From an uncultured Prevotellaceae bacterium (GTDB lineage Bacteria; Bacteroidota; Bacteroidia; Bacteroidales; Bacteroidaceae), in the NCBI GenBank assembly GCA_947176655.1, contig CAMWRK010000155.1, positions 1 through 5,451 of the forward strand: a DNA stretch of 5,451 nucleotides. Reading direction: 5' to 3'. Positions 1 to 5,451 of this stretch are shown here, in pieces. The first letter of the stretch is position 1, and every line of letters begins with the position of its first letter. Under the pieces are notes generated by a model that saw nothing but the letters and a program-made list of their open reading frames with translations, was not told where the DNA came from and did not search any database. The translations under genes were made by a program, and so were the position numbers.

Positions 1-1901
1 ATATGATACCCTGCCGATGGCTTGACATAGGTCTGCAGTGGAGGCTGTCCGTTCAGCTCTATGGCCAGATTCACAACGTTGCCCCCGGTAATCAGACAAT
101 ACGGAGGCGTATCGGTCCATCCTCCAGCCAAGTCAATGCGGACAGGACTGCGCCCCCATACAATCTGGTCGCTGAACACATCCAGATGCGGCATTTGCCT
201 GCGGTTAAGCACATCTTCTGTAAGTCCCTCGGCCAATAGCGAGAACGCACGTTTATAGTCTGCCGATCCGTCCTTGCCGTTCAGTTCCAGCAGGCGAGAC
301 CTGAACATGTGGTCGTTTATGCGTTTGAGCATCGGTTCGTCCCAGGACAAAGGTTCCGGAACAGGAACACCGAGTTCATGAAACTCGCGCGCCAGATTGT
401 CAAGGTTAGTCTGGTAGAAGACGCTACACTTGTGATTGGCGGACAACGTCATAAGGTTTTCCCTACGGAAAGCCATACGCTGTTTTTGCAGACGGCGCAG
501 ATTAGCTCTGTCGCTGATGTCGTTGGCGGAAAGTCTCTCTCCGGTGCGCCATCTTTCGGCCATCTCCGGTGCATCGCCGTAAAGCATCCATGAAAGCATA
601 CGCCCCATCTCACGGACATTGTCGCAAGCGGGAAATATACGGCTGTTCTGCAAATCTTCGTTCCCCACTATTTCATCTGGGGAGATGCCGCGTTCGGAGA
701 GCCACTCCGTGACAGGACTTCCCATGTAGAGCGTCGCAGCGTCATGCAGGTCTCCGCGCATGGCATCGTTGATACCATAAGGCCTCAGCACCCACCTGCT
801 CTCGCCCAGAGGCACTACATCCACGCAAACACCAGGTTCCAAACGGACGTTCCAATCGTTCTCCGGCACACCGGTAATAATATTGTCATGTGTCAGTGTC
901 CATGTGGACGCAACCCATGAATTTTCTATCCACGTGTTTTTATTGGCAGAAGTGAATGCTATGCTATGATGGCAGTTCTGGGTAAATATGCTTGGATGCG
1001 CCTTTACTCCAAGGTGCATTATGGCACGCTGGTCATACACAAGATTCTGTGTGGACATTGTGGAACTTATCATCTCCTTCGACGTGCCGTAATGATAGAA
1101 CTCACCGGCCTGCAATGGCAACACAGCCACTTTGAGTCCGGCAAGCTCGGCATCGGCAACGGTCGGATTCTCACCCAACGCCTGACCGAAATCGCTGTAA
1201 AGGTCGTAATTCAGTATTTTGCCGTCCTCGCCCGTACTTTTACGCATAAGCAGGTTCACTGCCCTGTCTGAAAGCAGCCATATCCCTACATCCATGAGGA
1301 AGAAATGCGTCTGCATCAGTTCGCCCAATCTCTCTACAGAAGGTTTCTGGAGCACGAAGTCAAGCACCTCGGATGCTTCTCTCCGTAAAAAGAATACTCC
1401 ATGGTTTTTAGCCAACGATGGATCAACCCACAGACCATAACACACCACATCGGCATCCGGTATCTGCTGCAATTTGCCTGCACGTATATACACGTCGCCA
1501 GACACTATCATCGTGCGCAGACCGTCCGGTGCCGCATTCATGATACGCTGATACAAGGGAAGTTGCAACTGTAATAGGTTCTGTCCTATGCGTTGTCCCC
1601 GCTCCCATCGGAAAACAGGTATCGGAGTAAGTATCTTGCCGCTCGGAGCATAGCCTGGAAGGCGTCGACTCTGACCTCCGGCATGGAGCAGGATTCTCTT
1701 CTCGTGCGAGAGCCATTCATCGAAGCTCAACTCCGGAGCCTCCTCGCGGTGACAGGACTCCATCAGCCAGTTGGTTCCGCCACCACTGCCCAGTCTCGCA
1801 CCTATAGGATCGGACGTGCAAAAGTACTCTTCACGGCTGACACCGGCCACATCATGGAAGCATTCCACCAGGTTCGGCGGAAGGGAGAGCAATTTCTTCA
1901 T
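1..1901 (-). CDS. fkp: Bifunctional fucokinase / L-fucose-1-phosphate guanylyltransferase (Fkp), C-terminus cut by window edge
   Basis: Cytosolic salvage enzyme. Its kinase half phosphorylates L-fucose with ATP, and its pyrophosphorylase half joins fucose-1-phosphate to GTP, giving GDP-L-fucose for surface glycans. The 633 visible codons are open from the ATG to position 1; the family has about 950 residues, so roughly one third is missing. The N-terminal nucleotidyltransferase shows GSGGGT (38-43), HAGGQSRRLPGYAPSGK (73-89), SGDVYIR (134-140), CYGLWVDPS (154-162), LMDVGIW (202-208) and GEFYHYGTSKE (266-276). A segment at about 310-360 with WIENS and ITGVPENDW fits the beta-helical part. A divergent linker follows, then the GHMP-kinase entry motif WGRSPVRIDLAGGWTDTPP (582-600). 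The ATP-binding glycine loop and the catalytic end lie outside. The protein closely resembles the Bacteroides fragilis Fkp I know, judged from memory and not by alignment. It is probably co-transcribed with manC, 36 bases upstream. The ATG is chosen because the family begins at MxKLLSLP, and three in-frame stops precede it. Confidence 0.96.
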   Translation of the reverse strand, partial: MKKLLSLPPNLVECFHDVAGVSREEYFCTSDPIGARLGSGGGTNWLMESCHREEAPELSFDEWLSHEKRILLHAGGQSRRLPGYAPSGKILTPIPVFRWERGQRIGQNLLQLQLPLYQRIMNAAPDGLRTMIVSGDVYIRAGKLQQIPDADVVCYGLWVDPSLAKNHGVFFLRREASEVLDFVLQKPSVERLGELMQTHFFLMDVGIWLLSDRAVNLLMRKSTGEDGKILNYDLYSDFGQALGENPTVADAELAGLKVAVLPLQAGEFYHYGTSKEMISSTMSTQNLVYDQRAIMHLGVKAHPSIFTQNCHHSIAFTSANKNTWIENSWVASTWTLTHDNIITGVPENDWNVRLEPGVCVDVVPLGESRWVLRPYGINDAMRGDLHDAATLYMGSPVTEWLSERGISPDEIVGNEDLQNSRIFPACDNVREMGRMLSWMLYGDAPEMAERWRTGERLSANDISDRANLRRLQKQRMAFRRENLMTLSANHKCSVFYQTNLDNLAREFHELGVPVPEPLSWDEPMLKRINDHMFRSRLLELNGKDGSADYKRAFSLLAEGLTEDVLNRRQMPHLDVFSDQIVWGRSPVRIDLAGGWTDTPPYCLITGGNVVNLAIELNGQPPLQTYVKPSAGYH

Positions 1902-1937
1902 AAACTAAACAATAAATATTTATCCTTATGTCAGAGG
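1902..1937 (-). other. manC-fkp intergenic leader with 12-base AT palindrome
   Basis: This is the longest gap in the window (36 bases) and very AT-rich on its fkp side. Read on the minus strand it holds three stops in the shared frame (TAA, TAA, TAG), so manC readthrough cannot run into fkp. Positions 1912-1923 form a perfect palindrome, ATAAATATTTAT. An AAGGA lies more than 20 bases before the fkp ATG, too far to act as a Shine-Dalgarno sequence. AT-rich leaders without Shine-Dalgarno are normal in Bacteroidetes, so this is most likely a translation-initiation region. No Bacteroides-type -7 element (TAnnTTTG) was found in it. A protein-binding or promoter role is possible but unsupported. 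Confidence 0.45.
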
Positions 1938-3002
1938 TCATTCGGAGAACTGCTTTATTCTCTGTTCCTCTGATAGTTTGCAGATGAGCAACGTATTATC
2001 CTTTTCGGCCACGATAAACTTGTCCAGTCCCTGGACAATCACCTTGCGTTCCTCGCTGCAATGAATAACACAATCGTGCGTGTCGTAGGTCTGTATATTG
2101 CCGCCTATGACCGCATTGCCGTTGCGGTCGCGACTCACGTTCTCGCTCAACGATCTCCACGTGCCCAAGTCGCTCCACCCGAAAGCCGCAGGCATGCAGT
2201 ATATCTCGTCAGATTTCTCCAATATGGCATAGTCTACGGAGATGCTCTCGCATTTGGGGAAGTTCTCGTTTACGACCTCTTGTTCCTTGTCCGTGCCATA
2301 GACGGAAATCATGTTCTCGAATACGGCATTTATCTCTGGCGCATAAACCCTCATGGCGTTAACAATAGTGCTGACACTCCAGATGAATATGCCGGCATTC
2401 CATAGCATATTGGGTTTGCTTATGTATTTCTCGGCAGTAGCCAGATCGGGCTTCTCACGAAACACATCCACACGATACATTTCCTTATTACGAGCAGAAG
2501 GACAGGTCATGTCTGTCTGTATGTAACCATATCCTGTCTCCGGGCGTGTAGGTTTCATGCCAAGGGTAACTATGGCATCAGATTCCGCCGCAAATTCCAA
2601 TGCGCTCTTTATGACGCGACGGAACTCTGTAACGTCAAGTACCAAGTGGTCAGACGGACTGACAACAACCGTGGCCTTGGAGTCTATTGTCTTTATGCGC
2701 CAAGAGGCATACGCTATACATGGAGCCGTATTGCGCCGACACGGCTCAAGCAGGATGTTGCCAGCCGGAACCTCAGGCAACTGCTCGGCCACCAGTCCAC
2801 GATATATCTCACCGGTAACGACCCAGACGTTCTCCGCCGGTATCAATCCCTTGAAGCGATCCAGTGTCATCTGTATGAATGTACGTCCCGTTCCCAGGAC
2901 ATCCACAAACTGTTTGGGACGTTCCGGAGTGCTCATAGGCCAGAAACGGCTGCCTATTCCACCTGCCATAATCACCAAATGCGTATGTTCTCCCGTATTC
3001 AT
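1938..3002 (-). CDS. manC: Mannose-1-phosphate guanylyltransferase (GDP-mannose pyrophosphorylase), short form
   Basis: Joins GTP and alpha-D-mannose-1-phosphate to give GDP-mannose in the cytosol. GDP-mannose is the donor for mannosylation and the substrate of Gmd/Fcl, which make GDP-L-fucose de novo. The 354-residue protein shows the nucleotidyl-sugar signature in order: MAGGIGSRFWPMS (12-24) with ERPKQF (27-32), EPCRRNTAP (86-94), SPSDHL (115-120), GYGYI (157-161), FREKP (181-185), WNAGIF (201-206), SVDYAILEKS (255-264) and GWSDLGTW (275-282). The C-terminal tail with GLDKFIVAEKDNTLLI (325-340) is usual for the family. There is no fused phosphomannose-isomerase cupin domain, unlike the roughly 470-residue enterobacterial ManC; about 350 residues is the usual length of the single-domain form. 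The start lies 6 bases after the GH13 stop, and no Shine-Dalgarno sequence is visible, which suggests translational coupling. The next gene makes GDP-fucose, so both enzymes feed GDP-sugar pools. Function is well supported; the symbol is by family (manC/cpsB/rfbM type). Confidence 0.95.
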   Translation of the reverse strand: MNTGEHTHLVIMAGGIGSRFWPMSTPERPKQFVDVLGTGRTFIQMTLDRFKGLIPAENVWVVTGEIYRGLVAEQLPEVPAGNILLEPCRRNTAPCIAYASWRIKTIDSKATVVVSPSDHLVLDVTEFRRVIKSALEFAAESDAIVTLGMKPTRPETGYGYIQTDMTCPSARNKEMYRVDVFREKPDLATAEKYISKPNMLWNAGIFIWSVSTIVNAMRVYAPEINAVFENMISVYGTDKEQEVVNENFPKCESISVDYAILEKSDEIYCMPAAFGWSDLGTWRSLSENVSRDRNGNAVIGGNIQTYDTHDCVIHCSEERKVIVQGLDKFIVAEKDNTLLICKLSEEQRIKQFSE

Positions 3003-3008
3003 GTTATG

Positions 3009-4601
3009 TTACAGTTTTATCTTCTTTACCAATCCGTCCCAAGCCTTCACCTTGACGGAGAGGACTGTGTCGTGCGCCATACCGTTTCTTACCTTATCAG
3101 AATCGGGCATAAATGTCCTGACGGCATCGGCAGGTATGCGTATCTCAGTGGTGATGCTCTCGTCAGAGAAATTGGCCACGACAAGATATGTCTTTGTCTT
3201 GTCGCTGCGCAGAAATGCATATTGTCTGTCCAAGTGCCCGTTAACGTACATCAAATCCCAGAAAAGCCCACGGCTGAAGGCCGGTTCCTCCTCGGCAAGA
3301 CGCAATATCTGTATGTAAAAGTCCCGGAGTTTCTTTTCGGCAGGTGTAAGCATGGCTCCATCGAACCTTCCGCCGTTGCGCCAGCGGCGAATGGTGTCCA
3401 CCGTCCAGTAATCGAATATGGTGGTACGTCCGTCCTCGCCCGAGAATCCCTCGCTGTCCATGCCTCTCTCGCCCAGTTCCTGACCGAAGTAGATCATCAT
3501 CGGGTTGGTGTTCATCAGCGCACTGACCACCAGCATCGGTCTGCCTTTCAGAGCATCACCGGCAAAGAAATCGCTGGCTATACGCTGTTCGTCGTGATTC
3601 TCCAAGAAGTTGAGCATGTGTTCCTGTATGTCCTCCACGCTCTGCCAGCACAATGTCAGTTCCCTGGCCGAACACCATCCGGCAGCCACGGCCTTGAGTC
3701 TGTCATACAGCCCTACCTTGTCGTAGAGGTAGTCAAAACGTCCGCGGAAGATGTAGTCGCGATACTGTTGCGGGTTGTATACCTCGGCTATGAAAATGAT
3801 GTCAGGATATCGTTCCTTGACCTGCGGTATGACCCACTCCCAGAACTCAACAGGCACCATTTCGGCCATATCGCACCGGAATCCGTCCACCCCTTTGGCA
3901 GCCCAATAAAGCAATATCTGCAACATCTTGTTGTAGGTGTCGGAGCCGTAGTTCAACTTCCGTGTCTCGTACCAGTCGTTGCGTCCTGGCCATGCCGAGA
4001 ATACGTCGTTGCCGGTGGCTTTGGCCGGATTCTCTTCGTAAAGTCCGGCTATGCCACATTCATTGCTACCGAGGATGTTGTCCAGATGCAACGGCTCACC
4101 CAGATAAAAGAAATTGTTGTCTGGAGAATATTCTTTAGATGTGTCGTCACCGTCACCAAGATCACGGCAGTCCTCCGGACAAGCGTCAGAATGGTACTCA
4201 CGCGCCACATGATTGGGGACGAAATCCTGAATAACCTTCATGCCTGCCTGATGGGTGCGTTCTATCAACGCTTCCCATTCACGTATCCGCTCAGGCACTT
4301 TCGTTGCCAAATCTGGATCCACATCGTAGTAATCCTTTATGGCATAGGGGCTTCCGGCGCGTCCTTTCACCACTTCAGCATGGTCACGGCGTATACCATA
4401 TCGGCTGTAGTCTGTCTGCGTGGCATGTTCTATGATACCTGTATACCAGACATGCGTCACACCCATAGCCTTAATCTCCGCAAGAGCTTTTGGAGTAAAA
4501 GCTGCCATAGTGCCGCAGCCGTTTCTGCTTTTGCTGCCATGAGGAACAGGATGCTCCGCATTGGCACCGAACAATCGCGTAAATACTTGATATATATTCA
4601 T
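3009..4601 (-). CDS. Cytosolic glycoside hydrolase family 13 (alpha-amylase family) enzyme
   Basis: A retaining alpha-glucan-active enzyme of family GH13, 530 residues. The (beta/alpha)8 barrel carries all four classic regions: DFVPNH (126-131); GFRCDMAE (240-247) with the expected nucleophile D244 and invariant R242; FIAE (270-273) with general acid/base E273; and ENHDE (334-338) with transition-state stabiliser D337. Domain B lies at about 132-205, and a beta-sandwich domain C at about 440-530. There is no signal peptide or lipobox: the protein starts MNIYQVFTRLFG, directly at barrel strand 1, so it should act in the cytosol. This separates it from secreted SusG-type amylases. The catalytic set is complete, so activity is expected, but hydrolysis versus transfer and the exact substrate (glycogen, maltodextrin, trehalose-like or other alpha-glucoside) cannot be told. 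It sits 18 bases after fabD and 6 before manC. A weak purine run, AAGAGA at 4606-4611, lies 4 bases before the ATG. The gene contains no TTA, CTA or TCA codons. Confidence 0.93.
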   Translation of the reverse strand: MNIYQVFTRLFGANAEHPVPHGSKSRNGCGTMAAFTPKALAEIKAMGVTHVWYTGIIEHATQTDYSRYGIRRDHAEVVKGRAGSPYAIKDYYDVDPDLATKVPERIREWEALIERTHQAGMKVIQDFVPNHVAREYHSDACPEDCRDLGDGDDTSKEYSPDNNFFYLGEPLHLDNILGSNECGIAGLYEENPAKATGNDVFSAWPGRNDWYETRKLNYGSDTYNKMLQILLYWAAKGVDGFRCDMAEMVPVEFWEWVIPQVKERYPDIIFIAEVYNPQQYRDYIFRGRFDYLYDKVGLYDRLKAVAAGWCSARELTLCWQSVEDIQEHMLNFLENHDEQRIASDFFAGDALKGRPMLVVSALMNTNPMMIYFGQELGERGMDSEGFSGEDGRTTIFDYWTVDTIRRWRNGGRFDGAMLTPAEKKLRDFYIQILRLAEEEPAFSRGLFWDLMYVNGHLDRQYAFLRSDKTKTYLVVANFSDESITTEIRIPADAVRTFMPDSDKVRNGMAHDTVLSVKVKAWDGLVKKIKL

Positions 4602-4619
4602 GGGGTCTCTTAGGACAGA

Positions 4620-5451
4620 TCAGGCGTGCAGAACCGTCACGTCCTTGGCTATCTTGGTTATCATGCCGGTCAGAGCCTGGCCTGGGCCGCATTCCGTGAA
4701 CTCCGTAGCACCGGCCTCCACCATAGCCTCCACCTCTTGTGTCCAGCGCACGCTTGCTGTCAGTTGCGCAATAAGGTTACGTTTTATTTCCTCTGGTTCG
4801 GTGTGTGCCTTGCCGTCAACATTCTGATATACCGGGCATGACGGAGTGTGGAACTCCGTAGCCTCGATGGCAGCCTCCAGCTCATCCTTGGCCGGCTGCA
4901 TCAGGGGGCTGTGAAAAGCGCCGCCTACTGGCAATACCACGGCGCGGCGCGCACCGGCCTCAAGCAACTTGGCGCAGGCAGCCTCCACTGCCTCCTTGTT
5001 GCCGCTTATGACCAACTGTCCCGGGCAATTATAGTTGGCGGCAACTACGATGCCGCAGTTGCCCTCTGCTGTCACATCGGCACATATCTTTTCTATAGCC
5101 TCGTCAGTCAGACGCAACACGGCTGCCATGCCACCTGGCGCAGCCTCGCAAGCCTTCTGCATCGCAAGGGCACGTGCATAAACAAGTCTCAGACCGTCTT
5201 CAAAATTCAAGGCTCCGGCTGCGACCAAGGCACTGAACTCGCCCAAAGAATGTCCGCCCACCATGTCGGGACAGAATGCCTCACCAAGGCACTTAGCCAT
5301 AACGACACTGTGAAGGAATACTGCCGGTTGAGTCACCTTGGTCTGCTTCAAAGCCTCGGCATCGCCCTCGAACATAATATCTGTCAGACGGAAACCAAGA
5401 ATCTCGTTGGCCTTTTCCATCATTTCCTTTGCCACCTCGTTACTCTCATAC
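4620..5451 (-). CDS. fabD: Malonyl-CoA:ACP transacylase (FabD), N-terminus cut by window edge
   Basis: Transfers the malonyl group from malonyl-CoA to acyl carrier protein, supplying the extender unit for type II fatty-acid synthesis in the cytosol. The 276 visible residues run to a TGA stop. A GTG at 5433-5435 could be read as a start, but the frame is open to the edge and the family begins with a GQGxQ oxyanion-loop motif not present here. The true start therefore lies outside, probably about 20 residues upstream. Numbering from the first complete codon, the nucleophile motif GHSLGE is at 66-71 (Ser68), the carboxylate-binding Arg is R93 in VYARALAM, the catalytic His is H180 in GAFHSPLM, and the conserved Gln is Q258 in GPGQALTG. 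These match the Ser/Arg/His/Gln set of FabD. TKVTQPAVF (38-46) is also typical. It is a free-standing transacylase, not visibly part of a polyketide synthase. It is first in the visible tandem, and its promoter must be upstream of the window. Confidence 0.95.
   Translation of the reverse strand, partial: YESNEVAKEMMEKANEILGFRLTDIMFEGDAEALKQTKVTQPAVFLHSVVMAKCLGEAFCPDMVGGHSLGEFSALVAAGALNFEDGLRLVYARALAMQKACEAAPGGMAAVLRLTDEAIEKICADVTAEGNCGIVVAANYNCPGQLVISGNKEAVEAACAKLLEAGARRAVVLPVGGAFHSPLMQPAKDELEAAIEATEFHTPSCPVYQNVDGKAHTEPEEIKRNLIAQLTASVRWTQEVEAMVEAGATEFTECGPGQALTGMITKIAKDVTVLHA

Noticed and set aside
1423..1716. 97-codon minus-strand open frame inside fkp
   Set aside because: It is another frame of fkp, whose own frame is open throughout and matches the family on both sides of this stretch.
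141..1759. Repeated 9-mer GACAGGACT at about 141, 711 and 1751
   Set aside because: All three copies lie inside fkp codons, two of them encoding Ser-Pro-Val; spacing and flanks are unrelated, so chance and codon use explain them.
1..1901. fkp as a pseudogene, since no complete open frame covers it
   Set aside because: Codon-by-codon reading showed no internal stop or frameshift. The stop is simply outside the window.
1924..1930. AAGGA on the minus strand as a Shine-Dalgarno site for fkp
   Set aside because: It is more than 20 bases upstream of the ATG, beyond the working distance, and Bacteroidetes seldom rely on such sites.
1593..1973. Plus-strand open frame spanning the fkp start and the manC end
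   Set aside because: It is in register with the sense codons of fkp, has no family motif and no initiation signal, and is best explained as an antisense shadow.
2646..4613. 655-codon plus-strand open frame as a real gene
   Set aside because: It lies exactly antisense and in register to two genes with complete catalytic motifs, starts at a GTG inside manC, and its product is rich in Arg/His/Val with no recognisable domain.
4620..5435. GTG at 5433-5435 as the fabD start
   Set aside because: The frame is open to the window edge, and starting there would remove the conserved N-terminal GQG motif needed for FabD. The gene is therefore treated as partial.

Overview
The window looks like chromosomal DNA of a gut-type Bacteroidales bacterium (Bacteroides, Prevotella or Muribaculaceae relatives). 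The main evidence is a bifunctional Fkp-type fucokinase/GDP-fucose pyrophosphorylase, an enzyme best known from Bacteroides. The Bacteroidetes-style translation starts fit too: AT-rich or stop-codon-overlapping leaders with no convincing Shine-Dalgarno sequence. Hand counts on three sample lines gave 26, 30 and 39 G+C out of 60, so base composition is roughly 50%. That is higher than typical Bacteroides and leaves the genus open.

All four genes lie on the minus strand and fill the window almost completely, so transcription runs from high to low coordinates. In that order they are: fabD (malonyl-CoA:ACP transacylase, 5' end cut off by the right edge), a cytosolic family GH13 alpha-amylase-like hydrolase, a short-form mannose-1-phosphate guanylyltransferase (manC type), and fkp (C-terminal third cut off by the left edge). 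The gaps are 18, 6 and 36 bases. No terminator and no recognisable promoter lies between the genes, so one transcript starting upstream of the window is the simplest reading.

The last two genes are functionally linked. ManC makes GDP-mannose, the precursor for de novo GDP-L-fucose, while Fkp makes GDP-L-fucose directly from scavenged L-fucose. Together they supply GDP-sugars for capsule, O-antigen-like glycans and glycoprotein fucosylation. The GH13 enzyme probably acts on internal alpha-glucans or imported maltooligosaccharides, but its substrate cannot be read from the sequence. FabD feeds fatty-acid synthesis; a link to the others through envelope building is inference only.

The reading frame of fkp was followed by hand from its ATG to the window edge and is open, although no complete ORF exists because the stop lies outside. 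I found no RNA gene, mobile element, CRISPR array or broken gene. The non-gene curiosities are minor: a 12-base AT palindrome in the manC-fkp gap, an unusually long in-register antisense open frame caused by avoidance of TTA, CTA and TCA codons, and all four genes sharing one reading frame. I do not see evidence for an undescribed system here.
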